Notes: generated from the sequence alone by a model not told the origin. Positions 41,791-51,626 are shown, counted from the stretch's first letter. The stretch is 64,000 nt of DNA from JBBQWZ01 sp038210135 (GCA_038210135.1 JBBQWZ010000018.1:41250-105249); one strand, 5' to 3'. Made by a program: numbers and translations.

Positions 41791-41896
41791 CTTTTGGGCG
41801 GCTACGGAGCATCCAGGCGAGCAAGGGTCACCATAAGTGAAGAAAGTCACGCCCAGTAAGCGCTTTTCGCCCGAGTGCCGCCACCGGAGCCCAGCC

Positions 41897-42012
41897 TTGA
41901 ACCCTGAGCGTCAGCGATGGGACCCTAAGCAAAGTTCGCCAACGATTCGATGGCCTCCGCATCCGAGCCGCGCCCAAAGTGCTCCGAAGGAGCACGTCGG
42001 AAGCGGACACTA
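41897..42012. repeat. composite dispersed element (A + C modules)
   Basis: An A module at 41897-41923 and a C module at 41973-42012 with a perfect hairpin GTGCTCC-GAA-GGAGCAC (41979-41995). The stretch between them (ATTCGA, GGCCTC, ATCCGAGCCGCG) is also shared with 10870-10906. The whole ~115-bp unit is therefore a second copy of the element at 10830-10945. No gene lies between the terminator and 42170. Confidence 0.85.
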
Positions 42013-42169
42013 CTCTTGACTTCCGACGCACTGCGCCCCAGCCCGCAAGAGTGTGAAGCGTCGCGCACGAATGTCCCCATCCGGTTCGGTTTGATCCGCA
42101 AGTGGGCCGCTTCCTAAAGTCTTGGCCGGAATCAGGCGAAAGAATGGGTAGCCCGCGTTCGGGCGGACC

Positions 42170-43747
42170 ATGGCCACTATCCCCACAGTCCATCAGGCGT
42201 CCACTCGCCCGAAACCAATGCAGGTTTCAGACGCGCTGAAGACCGTCTGGGGCCGCCTCCTGATCCCATCCATCGCCGATCTCTTTTTCATCGCTCTGAT
42301 GGCCTGGCTCTTCATGTCCGGACCGTTCGGCTGGCAGGGCTTGCTTGCCGATGGCGACGCCGGTTGGCACATTCGCACCGGCGAATACATTCTCAAGACC
42401 CACTCCGTACCGCAGCACGACCTGTACTCCTTCTCGAAACCCGGCGCGCCTTGGTTTGCCTGGGAATGGCTCTCCGACGTCCTGTTCGCCGAGCTCATTC
42501 GCTGGGGCGGAGGCTTGAAGGGCCTGGTGCTGATGGCGGGCGTCGTCCTAACCGCCGTCTTTACCCTGCTCCTTAGGTCGATGGCTTGGCGCGGAGTGAC
42601 CCTCTGGATCGCCCTGCCCGTTACCCTGCTGGGCCTCGGCGCAAGCTCCATCCACTTTCTTGCCCGCCCTCACATCTTCACCATGCTCTTTCTGGTGATC
42701 GCGCTGTGGCTGATCGAGGCGGATCGCCGCAAGCCCGGCCCCTGGGTTTGGCTTCTCGTCCCACTCACCGTTCTCTGGACCAACCTCCACGGCGGTTTTC
42801 TCGTCATCGTCGCGGTCCTCGGAATCCTCACCGCCGGCTCCGCCGCGGAATCGTTCCTATTCCGCCATCGATGGACCTCCGTTACCCGCTACGGCGCTCT
42901 GACAGCCGCTTGCGCCGCCGCCACGTTCATCAATCCATACGGCTATCACGTTCACCAGCACATCATTGCCTACCTGCGCTCGGATTGGATCCGCAAAGTG
43001 ATCCAGGAATTCCAGTCGCCCAATTTTCAGGACGAAAGCATGCTCCAATTCGAGCTGCTGCTGGTTGTCGGCTTCCTCGCCGCGGCCTCTTTTCTGCGCC
43101 GCCGCCGGATCATCGAGGCGCTTTGGATCGTCGCCTTCGCCCACCTGTCCTTATCGTCCCAGCGCCACATCCCGGTCTTTGTGGCGATCACCTCGCCCTA
43201 CATCGCCTCCGAAGTCAACCGCTGGTGGGAGCAATGGACCGGCAGCGCGACCCGCCAGTCCGTACTCGGCATCCTGCGCCAAATGGGACGCGACTTGACG
43301 CCCAGCCTCGCCCGGTCGAGCGTATGGGCGTTTGTCCTGATCGGCGCGCTCCTATTCATCGACGAGCCCATGAAATGGCCCACCGATTTCCCGTCTCTGC
43401 TGTTTCCAACCGCGCTTATTGAACGCAATCAGGAACGCCTCCTCAAAGGCCGCCTTCTCACCTACGACCAGTGGGCCGACTACCTGATCTACCGCAATCC
43501 GGACAAACAAAAGGTTTTCGTGGATGGCCGTAGCGATTTCTTCGGCCAAGCCCTGGGTGATGAATATATCCACATGACGCAAGGTCACTGGGATTGGCAG
43601 CCGCTGATGGACAAGCACGGCTTCACCACCGTCCTCGCCTCGCTCGACTGGCCGCTGACCGCTTTGTTGAAGCAAAGCCCCGCCTGGACGCTGATTGAGG
43701 ACGACGGGAAAGCCGTTCTCTTTGAGCGCAAAACCACACAATTTTAG
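42170..43747 (+). CDS. large polytopic membrane protein, glycosyltransferase-like (GT-C type)
   Basis: 525 residues from ATG 42170; ATG 42218 is possible. About ten hydrophobic helices. Early after helix 1 comes ADGDAGWHIRTGEYIL, with an Asp/His loop of the kind found in GT-C or PMT-like proteins, then WLSDVLFAELIRWGG. The C-terminal 120 residues form a soluble domain (RLLTYDQWADYLIYRNPDKQKVFVDGRSDFFG) seen in conserved bacterial membrane proteins of unknown function. A role in lipid-linked sugar transfer is plausible but unproven. Confidence 0.6.
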   Translation: MATIPTVHQASTRPKPMQVSDALKTVWGRLLIPSIADLFFIALMAWLFMSGPFGWQGLLADGDAGWHIRTGEYILKTHSVPQHDLYSFSKPGAPWFAWEWLSDVLFAELIRWGGGLKGLVLMAGVVLTAVFTLLLRSMAWRGVTLWIALPVTLLGLGASSIHFLARPHIFTMLFLVIALWLIEADRRKPGPWVWLLVPLTVLWTNLHGGFLVIVAVLGILTAGSAAESFLFRHRWTSVTRYGALTAACAAATFINPYGYHVHQHIIAYLRSDWIRKVIQEFQSPNFQDESMLQFELLLVVGFLAAASFLRRRRIIEALWIVAFAHLSLSSQRHIPVFVAITSPYIASEVNRWWEQWTGSATRQSVLGILRQMGRDLTPSLARSSVWAFVLIGALLFIDEPMKWPTDFPSLLFPTALIERNQERLLKGRLLTYDQWADYLIYRNPDKQKVFVDGRSDFFGQALGDEYIHMTQGHWDWQPLMDKHGFTTVLASLDWPLTALLKQSPAWTLIEDDGKAVLFERKTTQF

Positions 43748-43871
43748 TCTGCTTTGAACCCTCTTTCTCCCGGTACCACTTGAGGACTAAGGTTCTAAGG
43801 CAATACACAATTGCAGCCCTTCGGCCTAATGAAAACCCCGCACACCGCCGAAGTAATCATTGGAAGCGTAA

Positions 43872-44243
43872 ATGAAGTCTTCAGGACACAACAGCGGACA
43901 GCAGCCCGAACCGGGAAATTCGAAACGGCGCCAAGGCGGTTTTGGCTTCGGGTCGAAATCCTTCGGACCCGCTCGTTTCGGTATACCCATGGAATGGGTA
44001 GGCGGCAGTTCCTGGCGGCTTCCCTCCGGTAAAGCCTTGGCTGAGTTTGCTTTACAGGCTGGGTTCCTGGCTCCCCTCATGCTTGGCTCGGGCGTCCCTG
44101 GCGCTCCGGCGACGTCCGATATGGCGTTCGGAGGCGGCATCAAACGGCGCAAGGCAGCGGACATCCCCCTCCCGCCGGTCGATTCAGCCAGCGTGTCGAA
44201 TAAGCTGAAAACCGAACCACTCCCCCCGAGAGGTACCCGATGA
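43872..44243 (+). CDS. hypothetical protein at the head of the tad operon
   Basis: 123 residues, Gly/Pro/Lys-rich (GNSKRRQGGFGFGSKSFGP, SWRLPSGKALAEFALQAGFLAPLMLG, GGGIKRRKAADIPLPP). Its stop overlaps the cpaA start by 4 bp (ATGA), which argues it is translated. A GGAAG precedes the ATG. It has one weakly hydrophobic stretch and no recognised family; it could be a degenerate or small pilus-related protein. Confidence 0.45.
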   Translation: MKSSGHNSGQQPEPGNSKRRQGGFGFGSKSFGPARFGIPMEWVGGSSWRLPSGKALAEFALQAGFLAPLMLGSGVPGAPATSDMAFGGGIKRRKAADIPLPPVDSASVSNKLKTEPLPPRGTR

Positions 44244-44695
44244 ACCCGATTACCGCCTTGGCGATTCTCGTGGGTCTCGCTGCCTCCATTCAGGACCTCG
44301 CGGTCCGTCGAATTTCGAATTGGATCCCGGTGCTCGCCCTTGCCGGCGGCCTGGCGATCCAAACCTTTGAGCACGGTTGGCGCGGAGCCGCTGGTGCGGC
44401 GCTCGGCGCGATTACCGGCTTTTGTATTTTCTTGGCGATTTATGTGATGGGTGGCATGGGTGGCGGTGACGTGAAGTTGATGGCCGGCTTTGGCGGCTTG
44501 TTGGGCGTATCGCGCCTTCTCGAAGCCGCGATGTGGACAGCGATTTGTGGCGGGATCCTTGCCGTCGCAGTGGTCACTTGGGTGACGCTTCGCAACCGTG
44601 TACGCGGTGGCGGAAGCCCGCTCACGGTGAACGCAATTCCTTATGCGCCCGCGATAGCGATCGGCGCGTGGTTGTCGCTGGCTTCGACAGTTTGA
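44240..44695 (+). CDS. cpaA: prepilin peptidase CpaA/TadV
   Basis: 151 residues, polytopic. The two catalytic Asp residues of the GxGD aspartyl protease family are visible: SIQDLAVRRISNWIP early, and MGGMGGGDVKLMAGFG. It lacks the N-terminal methylase part of PilD, as usual for TadV. It would process the Flp-type prepilin of this tad system, although no pilin gene is seen here. Confidence 0.9.
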   Translation: MNPITALAILVGLAASIQDLAVRRISNWIPVLALAGGLAIQTFEHGWRGAAGAALGAITGFCIFLAIYVMGGMGGGDVKLMAGFGGLLGVSRLLEAAMWTAICGGILAVAVVTWVTLRNRVRGGGSPLTVNAIPYAPAIAIGAWLSLASTV

Positions 44696-44750
44696 GTTTG
44701 AGAACGATTGGTTTGACTGAGCTGAGGAACGGAAAGCATAGGGAGCGATT

Positions 44751-45650
44751 ATGGACCGTAGATTTCTAACCGTACTGGGCGTGAGTTTGGTGTTTGCGCT
44801 CGTCGTATCGAGCGTCTTTTACCAAATGACCGCGCGGTCATCCACGGCGAGACCCCAACAGTCCGACATGAAGGACCTGGTGGTCGCGACCCGGCCGCTC
44901 GGCATCGGCGTCACCGTGAAGCCCGCCGACGTCAAAGTCGTCAAGATCATGGCCGAAGCCTTTCCGAAGGGCGCGTTCGCGCGCGTTGAGGAAGTCATCG
45001 ACCGCCCCATCGTCAGCAACATCCTGATCGACGAACCGGTCCTTGAAGGCCGCCTTGCCGCCCGCGGCAGCGGACTCGGCCTCGCCCCGGTCATCCCGGT
45101 CGGAATGCGCGCCGTTTCGGTCCGCGTGAATGACGTGGCCGGCGTCGCTGGTTTCGTCCAGGCCGGCATGCGCGTGGATGTATTGGTTACGGGGCGTCCT
45201 CCGAACGGCGACAGCACCGTGGTCAACACCTGCCTCCAGAATATTCTCGTGCTAAGCTCCGGCGCGCAGATTCAGGCGGACGCCCGTGGGCAGGCAACGC
45301 CCGCGCCGACGGTCACGCTGTTGGGATCCCCCGAACAGGCCGAATTGCTGACCCTCGCCAATACCGAAGGTCACATCCAGCTGATCTTACGCAACGGCAG
45401 CGACCAGTCGATCGAGAAAACGAAGGGTAGCAATAGCTACGACCTGTATGGCACCCGCGCTCGCCCGACGCCCACGAAGCAGGCGGCGAATAACGAAGGC
45501 GATCCCAAGCCTCGTCCGCGTCCGCGCGTGGCACCGGCCCCGCCCGTGGTCGCCGCCGTGGCGCCGCCGCCGGTCGCCCCGCCGGATCAGGTGATCGTGA
45601 TTCGCGGAAATCAGAAGACCGTAGAGATCATCCCGAGCAAACCGAACTAG
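44751..45650 (+). CDS. cpaB: Flp pilus assembly protein CpaB/RcpC
   Basis: 299 residues. An N-terminal membrane helix (FLTVLGVSLVFALVVSSVFY) is followed by the SAF domain (LVVATRPLGIGVTVKPADVK, GAFARVEEVIDRPIVSNIL) and the RcpC domain (PVGMRAVSVRVNDVAGVAGFV, RVDVLVTG, CLQNILVLSSGAQIQ, EQAELLTLANTEGHIQLILR). The C-terminus is Pro/Ala-rich. It helps position the outer-membrane secretin of the pilus. Confidence 0.9.
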   Translation: MDRRFLTVLGVSLVFALVVSSVFYQMTARSSTARPQQSDMKDLVVATRPLGIGVTVKPADVKVVKIMAEAFPKGAFARVEEVIDRPIVSNILIDEPVLEGRLAARGSGLGLAPVIPVGMRAVSVRVNDVAGVAGFVQAGMRVDVLVTGRPPNGDSTVVNTCLQNILVLSSGAQIQADARGQATPAPTVTLLGSPEQAELLTLANTEGHIQLILRNGSDQSIEKTKGSNSYDLYGTRARPTPTKQAANNEGDPKPRPRPRVAPAPPVVAAVAPPPVAPPDQVIVIRGNQKTVEIIPSKPN

Positions 45651-45701
45651 TTGGGACTGTTAAGAAGGTTTAGGAAAACTGAGTAAGTGGAGAAAACGAC
45701 G

Positions 45702-47093
45702 ATGACTTCCGCAAAGACTCCTTTTCAGGTCAGCCCCCGTGGCGCCGGAGTTTTCGCAGCTTTGGCAATGGCTCTGGTTGGCCTCTCCGGAGGCGCGGCC
45801 CGCGCGCAAACTTCCGCCGAAGATCTGCGACTGACGGTCGGCAAAAGCGTAGTGATCGACTACCCTTCCGATATCCGCCAGATCTCAACCAGCAATCCCG
45901 AGATCGTGGATGCCAGCCCCGTTACCACTCGGGAAATTCTGCTCCACGGCAAAGGACTCGGCTCCGCCACGATGGTCGTTTGGAGCAAATCGGGCCAGCG
46001 GACCTTCTATAACGTCAACGTGGAGCTCAACCTCGAGCCGCTGAAGAGATTGCTCAAGGATTCGTTTCCCAATGAGAACATCAAGGTGACTTCGTCCCGC
46101 GATTCGGTCGCTCTCAGTGGTCGCGTTTCCTCGAAGGACGTCTCCGAGCGCGCCGTCGCTGCCAGCACGCCGTTTGGCAAAACCGTGGTCAACACCCTGA
46201 CGATCGCCGCGGCCCCCATCGATAAACAGATTCTCCTCCGCGTGAAGTTCGCCGAGCTCGATCGTAACGTTGCTTCCGACTACGGCGTCAACATCGTTTC
46301 TACCGGAGCGACCAACACGATCGGCCGCACTACGACCGGTCAATATTCTCCGCCTAGCCCCAACCAGATCGGCGGCGGCGGAAGCGCAGGTAACAGCTTC
46401 AGCGTCACGGACGCGCTCAATATCTTTGCTTTCCGCCCCGACTTGAACCTCGGCGCGTTTATCAAAGCTCTGCAAGCCAAAGGCGTCCTGCAAATCCTTG
46501 CCGAACCGAATCTCGTCACCAGCAACGGCAAAGAGGCGAACTTCTTGGTCGGCGGCGAATTTCCGGTTCCCATCCTCCAAGGTGGAAGCAACTCCGGCGC
46601 CATCAGCATTCAATTCCGCGAATTCGGCATCAAGCTCCGCTTTCTGCCGGTTCTCACCGAGAACAAAACCATCAAGATGGCGCTCAAGCAGGAAGTGTCC
46701 ACCATCGACATCGCAAACGGAGTCAGCATCAATGGATTCCGCATCCCGGCGCTTTCAACACGCCGCGCGGAAACCGACATCGAGCTCATGGAGGGCCAGA
46801 GCTTCATCATCGCCGGCCTCGTCGACAACCGGGAAACCGAAAGCTACTCGAAAATTCCTGGTCTCGGAAGCATTCCAATCTTTGGCGCGCTTTTCAAATC
46901 CAAGAGCGACACCAAGTCCCGCTCCGAGCTCGTGGTGATGGTGACACCCGAAATTACGGTCCCCCTGAACCCGGGCGACGCCAAGCCGATTCCCTTTATG
47001 CCCAATGAATTCCTGGTCCCGTTGACTCCCCAGGGAACGGCCGCAACCACCGCGGCGAAGGATCCGAAGCCGACCTCGAGACGGCACAACTAA
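45702..47093 (+). CDS. cpaC: Tad secretin CpaC/RcpA
   Basis: ATG 45702 lies nine bases after GGAG; the in-frame GTG at 45687 overlaps that ribosome site, so 463 residues. Signal peptide (FAALAMALVGLSGGAARA), the N-terminal pilus/secretin domain (LRLTVGKSVVIDYPSDIRQI, NPEIVDASPV), a BON-like part (LLKDSFPNENIKVTSSRDSVALSG), and the secretin core (ILAEPNLVTSNGKEANFLVG, GIKLRFLPVLTENKTIKMAL, LMEGQSFIIAGLVDN, VMVTPEITVPLNPG). It forms the outer-membrane channel. Confidence 0.93.
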   Translation: MTSAKTPFQVSPRGAGVFAALAMALVGLSGGAARAQTSAEDLRLTVGKSVVIDYPSDIRQISTSNPEIVDASPVTTREILLHGKGLGSATMVVWSKSGQRTFYNVNVELNLEPLKRLLKDSFPNENIKVTSSRDSVALSGRVSSKDVSERAVAASTPFGKTVVNTLTIAAAPIDKQILLRVKFAELDRNVASDYGVNIVSTGATNTIGRTTTGQYSPPSPNQIGGGGSAGNSFSVTDALNIFAFRPDLNLGAFIKALQAKGVLQILAEPNLVTSNGKEANFLVGGEFPVPILQGGSNSGAISIQFREFGIKLRFLPVLTENKTIKMALKQEVSTIDIANGVSINGFRIPALSTRRAETDIELMEGQSFIIAGLVDNRETESYSKIPGLGSIPIFGALFKSKSDTKSRSELVVMVTPEITVPLNPGDAKPIPFMPNEFLVPLTPQGTAATTAAKDPKPTSRRHN

Positions 47094-47105
47094 CCACCAG
47101 CGGGC

Positions 47106-48335
47106 TTGAGCATTCGAAAGAAAATGGATTGGCGCAAATCAATTTCGGCCGGCAACGCAAGCGAGATCACGGCGATCCTCATTTCGCCCGATCGTGACAT
47201 CGCCCAACAGTTGCAGCTCACTCTGCCGGAGACGCGCGCGTTCCAGATCCTGGCCGACCTCAAAAGCTATCCCCCGGAATCGACACTCGAAATCCGCGTC
47301 CGCCAGATTCGTCCCGAAGTGGTTCTGATCGATCTCGCGACCGATCTCGAAGCAGCCTGCTTGCTGATTGCCTTTTTGGTGAACCTGGATCCACCCGTGC
47401 AAGTGGTGGGCCTGCATCGCCGCAACGATTCCGAAGCGATTTTACGAAGCCTTCGTCAGGGCGCCAGCGAATTCCTGTACGCGCCCTTCGACCTGTCCAC
47501 CCAGCGGGAAGCCATGACCCGGCTCCGCCGGATTCGCAAGCCGGAAGCGAATTCCGCTTCGCACGAACTCGGAAACGTCGTCGTTTTCTCTTCGACGAAA
47601 CCCGGATCGGGCGCCTCCACCCTGGCTACCCAGACCGCGTTCGCCTTGCAACGCCAGACCGGAAAGCGCGTTCTCCTGGCCGACTTCGATCTCATGGGTG
47701 GAACGATCGGTTTCTACCTGAAGCTCAGTCATTCTTATTCCCTGCTGGATGCAATCCAGCACGCCGAACACCTCGATGTCGCGCTCTGGAATTCCCTCAC
47801 CGTCAACTGTGGCGGCGTCGATATCCTGCCCGCTCCGGCGGCGCCGTATTCGGATTCGATCGAGGCTATTCGCTTGAATGTCGTGATCGACCACGTGCGG
47901 CAGCTCTACGATTGGGTGATCCTCGACCTGCCCGCCGTTTTCAACCGCTCCAGTCTGGTCGCGGTCTCTGAAGCCGATCGGGCTTTCCTGGTTTCCACCT
48001 CCGAGCTCCCCAGTCTGCACCTCACGCGGAAGGCGCTGACTCTGGTCGAGCAGCTCGGATTCCCTAGAGACCGTTTTCAGGTGCTGATCAACCGCGTCAA
48101 AAAGACCGACGGGATCGGCACCGCCGATATTGAAAAACTATTTGGCTGCCCGGTGCACGCCAGTTTACCGAACGACTATTTTTCGCTTCACCGTGTGGTG
48201 ACGCTTGGCCAACCGCTCGGTGGCGATGGCGAACTCGGGAAAGCGATCGAAAACTTAGCCAGCCGTCTTGCGGCCAACCTTCCGCGCGGAAAGAAAACCG
48301 CCGCGTTGGAAAAGCCAGCGTTGCATGTGGCATAA
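47106..48335 (+). CDS. cpaE: pilus localisation ATPase CpaE/TadZ
   Basis: 409 residues if started at TTG 47106; ATG 47124 (MDWRKSISAGN) is the alternative. An atypical receiver domain comes first (ITAILISPDRDIAQQLQLTL, VVLIDLATDLEAACLL). A MinD/ParA-like ATPase follows, with the deviant Walker A FSSTKPGSGASTLATQTAFA, VLLADFDLMGGTIGFYL and DWVILDLPAVFNRSS. It marks the pole or site of pilus assembly. Confidence 0.9.
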   Translation: MSIRKKMDWRKSISAGNASEITAILISPDRDIAQQLQLTLPETRAFQILADLKSYPPESTLEIRVRQIRPEVVLIDLATDLEAACLLIAFLVNLDPPVQVVGLHRRNDSEAILRSLRQGASEFLYAPFDLSTQREAMTRLRRIRKPEANSASHELGNVVVFSSTKPGSGASTLATQTAFALQRQTGKRVLLADFDLMGGTIGFYLKLSHSYSLLDAIQHAEHLDVALWNSLTVNCGGVDILPAPAAPYSDSIEAIRLNVVIDHVRQLYDWVILDLPAVFNRSSLVAVSEADRAFLVSTSELPSLHLTRKALTLVEQLGFPRDRFQVLINRVKKTDGIGTADIEKLFGCPVHASLPNDYFSLHRVVTLGQPLGGDGELGKAIENLASRLAANLPRGKKTAALEKPALHVA

Positions 48336-48363
48336 AGCGACGGCGTAAAGGAATCAGTCTCCT

Positions 48364-49722
48364 ATGTTTCCCTCAACGGACACCAAATCTCCCCAGCAAA
48401 GCTGGGAGCAGCGGCTACTCAAAAACTCGGGACGTCCAAAATCCAGTCTGAAACCGGAGTATCAGGAACTCAAGTTCACGCTGCATCGCAAGCTGGTCGA
48501 CAAGATCAACCTCGAGGCCCTGGCGACGATCGACAACCAGCGCGTTCGCAGCGAAGTCCGGCAGGCCGTGATGTCGCTCATCGACAGCGAACCGACGCTG
48601 TTGAGCTCGATCGAAAAACAGCAGATCAGCGACGAAGTCCTCGATGAGGTGTTCGGCCTAGGGCCGCTCGAGCCGCTCTTGCAGGATCCGACCATCTCAG
48701 ACATCCTCGTGAACACTCACAAACAGGTGTACGTCGAGCGAAAAGGTCTCCTGGAATTGACCAACGTCTCGTTTCGCGACGACCAGCACCTGCTGCGAAT
48801 TATCGACAAAATCGTCTCGCAAGTAGGCCGCCGTGTGGACGAATCGACGCCGATGGTCGACGCCCGCTTAAGCGATGGATCCCGCGTAAACGCCATCATC
48901 CCGCCACTGGCCGTGGACGGACCCATTCTGTCGATTCGTCGTTTCAGCACGGACAAGCTGATGCCCGGCGATCTGGTCGACCGGAAGGCGATGTCGCCCG
49001 GAATGATGGAATTGCTCGAATCCGCCGTCAAGGCCCACTTGAATATCATCATCGCCGGCGGTACCGGTGCCGGTAAGACGACGCTGCTCAATGCCCTCTC
49101 CGCTTTCATTGCACCGAAGGAGCGCATCGTAACCATCGAAGATGCCGCCGAATTACAGTTGAAGCAGCCTCACGTCGTACGCCTCGAAACGCGCCCCGCG
49201 AATCTCGAAGGCAACGGCGCCGTCCGTCAGCGGGAATTGCTTGTCAACAGCCTTCGTATGCGTCCCGACCGTATTGTGGTCGGCGAAGTTCGTGGTGAGG
49301 AAGCGCTCGACATGTTGCAGGCGATGAACACCGGTCACGACGGGTCCCTCACTACTGTCCACGCGAACACACCTCGCGACGCCGTTTCGCGCCTTGAAGT
49401 CATGGTTTCTCTCGCGAACGCGAACATGCAGCTCACCTCGATCCGCCAACAGATCGCGAGCGCGGTTCATATTCTTGTGCAGGCCTCCCGTATGAGCGAC
49501 GGTTCGCGCCGCGTGGTGAATATCACGGAGGTGACCGGCATGGAAGGCGAAGTCGTCACGTTGCAGGATTTGTTCGTCTTCGAAAAACGTGGTTTGAATC
49601 CCGACGGCCAGGTGGTCGGGAGGTTCGCCGCAACCGGAATTCGGCCGAAATTCTACGAGAAGCTCCTGTCGGCGGGCATTCGCCTGCGGTCCGACATCTT
49701 CGACGAAGTAGTAGAAGTCTGA
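48364..49722 (+). CDS. cpaF: Tad secretion ATPase CpaF/TadA
   Basis: 452 residues. N-terminal linker helices, then the GspE/VirB11-type core: GPLEPLLQDPTISDILVNT, Walker A IIAGGTGAGKTTLLNAL, IVTIEDAAELQL, Walker-B-like RIVVGEVRGEEALDMLQ, and the His box GHDGSLTTVHANTPRDA. It powers pilus assembly from the cytoplasmic side. Confidence 0.95.
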   Translation: MFPSTDTKSPQQSWEQRLLKNSGRPKSSLKPEYQELKFTLHRKLVDKINLEALATIDNQRVRSEVRQAVMSLIDSEPTLLSSIEKQQISDEVLDEVFGLGPLEPLLQDPTISDILVNTHKQVYVERKGLLELTNVSFRDDQHLLRIIDKIVSQVGRRVDESTPMVDARLSDGSRVNAIIPPLAVDGPILSIRRFSTDKLMPGDLVDRKAMSPGMMELLESAVKAHLNIIIAGGTGAGKTTLLNALSAFIAPKERIVTIEDAAELQLKQPHVVRLETRPANLEGNGAVRQRELLVNSLRMRPDRIVVGEVRGEEALDMLQAMNTGHDGSLTTVHANTPRDAVSRLEVMVSLANANMQLTSIRQQIASAVHILVQASRMSDGSRRVVNITEVTGMEGEVVTLQDLFVFEKRGLNPDGQVVGRFAATGIRPKFYEKLLSAGIRLRSDIFDEVVEV

Positions 49723-49732
49723 GGAAAACGCT

Positions 49733-50704
49733 ATGAACTTCGTTGTAATTGTGATCGCGATTTGGTTCGCCGCCATGGCGATCTGGTGGCTCGTCTCGAA
49801 GTTCGCGCGCAGCGCGGATATAGACAAGATCAAAAGCCGTCTCGCCGGGTCGAACAAAGGAAAGAAAGAGAAAAGCCCAGTCGCCGCGAAAGGCCTGATC
49901 CGAACCGAACAGAGCGCTGGACGCATCATCGACGCCGTCCTGAAGAAGTACCGGCTCCAGGGCCGCGTCAAGGAACTGCTCGAGCAGGCCGGCCTCAAGT
50001 GGCATCCGACTCGCTTCATTCACGCTTGCCTCGGAGCCTTCTTGGCAGGATTTGGAATCGCCTGGATAACGCTGCCGGGTGAACTGCATCAGGCGGCCTG
50101 GGTCATCGGCGGCATAGCGGGAATCGCTCCCATTCTGTTTGCCATCCGCAAACGCAAAGCGCGCCTGCATAAATTTGAAGAGATCTTCCCCGACTCGCTC
50201 GAATTTGTTGCGCGGTCCATGCGCGCCGGACACGCCTTCTCTGTTTCGCTCGAGATGATTCACCGCGAATTTCCCGAGCCCGTCGCTGGTGAATTTCGCC
50301 GCACGTTTGAGGAACACAACCTCGGTCTGCCGCTCGAAATCGCGCTCCAGAAACTGGGTAAGCGCATCCCTTCTCTGGACGTTCACTTTTTCGTTTCGGC
50401 CGTCCTACTGCAAAAGCGCACAGGCGGCAACCTGGCGGAAATTCTCGATAAATTGGCTTACGTCATTCGCGAGCGTTTCAAGCTTCGCGGACGAATTCGC
50501 GCTGTCAGCGCCCACGGCAAGATGACCGCCACCGCGCTGAGTTTGATTCCGGCCGCGGTTGCCGTCCTGATGTTCTTCGCGAATCCCGATTACGTGCGTT
50601 TTTTCTTTACCGACGACGTCGGCCAAATCATGATGGCCTCCGCCGTAGGGCTCCAGTTGATCGGCTACGGAATCATGAAGAAGATCGTCAAGATCGAGGT
50701 CTAA
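49733..50704 (+). CDS. tadB: Tad inner-membrane platform protein TadB
   Basis: 323 residues. Signature T2SSF domain: FPDSLEFVARSMRAGHAFSV, EFPEPVAGEFRRTFEEHNLG, FVSAVLLQKRTGGNLAEILD, IRERFKLRGRIRAVSAHGKM. Two C-terminal helices close it. It starts 10 bp after cpaF, with AGGAAA before the ATG. Confidence 0.93.
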   Translation: MNFVVIVIAIWFAAMAIWWLVSKFARSADIDKIKSRLAGSNKGKKEKSPVAAKGLIRTEQSAGRIIDAVLKKYRLQGRVKELLEQAGLKWHPTRFIHACLGAFLAGFGIAWITLPGELHQAAWVIGGIAGIAPILFAIRKRKARLHKFEEIFPDSLEFVARSMRAGHAFSVSLEMIHREFPEPVAGEFRRTFEEHNLGLPLEIALQKLGKRIPSLDVHFFVSAVLLQKRTGGNLAEILDKLAYVIRERFKLRGRIRAVSAHGKMTATALSLIPAAVAVLMFFANPDYVRFFFTDDVGQIMMASAVGLQLIGYGIMKKIVKIEV

Positions 50705-50708
50705 GGCT

Positions 50709-51626
50709 ATGGCAGTTCTATTCACTGGTCTCGTGTTTATCGCCCTTGCGCTGACCATTTCGGCGGTTGGCATGCGCCTCTATGTGCGCCCCAAGGAAGC
50801 CATGGAGCGCGTCGCGGCAGGCACCGATGTCGAAGACGAAATGCCCGCGCACCCCAGCCTGGCCTTTCACGAATTGGTCAAGAAACTGGGGAACCTCGTT
50901 CCCGCGTCGCCCAAAGACGTGACGGTCATGCAGCGGAGACTGATTCGCGCCGGAATCCGCAATCCGAACGCCCTTAAAATCCTCTACGGCTCGAAAGTCG
51001 CCGTCGGCGTTGCTCTTCCCTTGCTCACCGCGCTGGCGGTCTCGAATTCTTCGACCGACGCCAGTAACAAGTTTGTGGCCGTCCTATTGGCCGCCGCCCT
51101 GGGCTTTTTCGGACCCAACGAATACGTCCGTATGGCGGCCAAAAAGCGGCAAAAGGCAATCAATCGCGGACTACCGAACGGCCTCGACCTCATGGTTGTT
51201 TGCGTGGAGAGCGGTCTTGGGCTCGACCAGGCCATCCTCCAGGTCTCGAAAGAACTGGAAAACGCGCATCCGGAAATCAGCGAAGAGTTCGGACTGGTCA
51301 ACCTCGAATTGAAGGCTGGCAAGCGCCGTGTAGAGGCGCTGCGCAACCTCGCGGAACGCTCCGCGGCGGACGATTTAAAGAAGCTGGTCGCTGTTCTCAT
51401 CCAAGCCGACCGCTTTGGAACCGGCGTGGCCCAGAGCTTGCGCCAGCACGCGGATTACATGCGCATACAGGCTCGGCAGGTTGCCGAGGAAAAAGCCGCG
51501 AAACTAGGCGTCAAGCTGATCTTCCCGATCTTCTTCTGCATCCTTCCCTCCCTGTTTGTGGTGACGGTGGGACCGGTCGCAATGAAGATTATGCGCGAAT
51601 TGGTGCCGATGATGAATAACATCTGA
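50709..51626 (+). CDS. tadC: Tad inner-membrane platform protein TadC
   Basis: 305 residues, T2SSF domain: LPNGLDLMVVCVESGLGLDQ, ELENAHPEISEEFGLVNLEL, ERSAADDLKKLVAVLIQADR, FGTGVAQSLRQHADYMRIQA. It begins 4 bp after tadB, so the two are coupled and are expected to form the inner-membrane platform together. Confidence 0.93.
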   Translation: MAVLFTGLVFIALALTISAVGMRLYVRPKEAMERVAAGTDVEDEMPAHPSLAFHELVKKLGNLVPASPKDVTVMQRRLIRAGIRNPNALKILYGSKVAVGVALPLLTALAVSNSSTDASNKFVAVLLAAALGFFGPNEYVRMAAKKRQKAINRGLPNGLDLMVVCVESGLGLDQAILQVSKELENAHPEISEEFGLVNLELKAGKRRVEALRNLAERSAADDLKKLVAVLIQADRFGTGVAQSLRQHADYMRIQARQVAEEKAAKLGVKLIFPIFFCILPSLFVVTVGPVAMKIMRELVPMMNNI

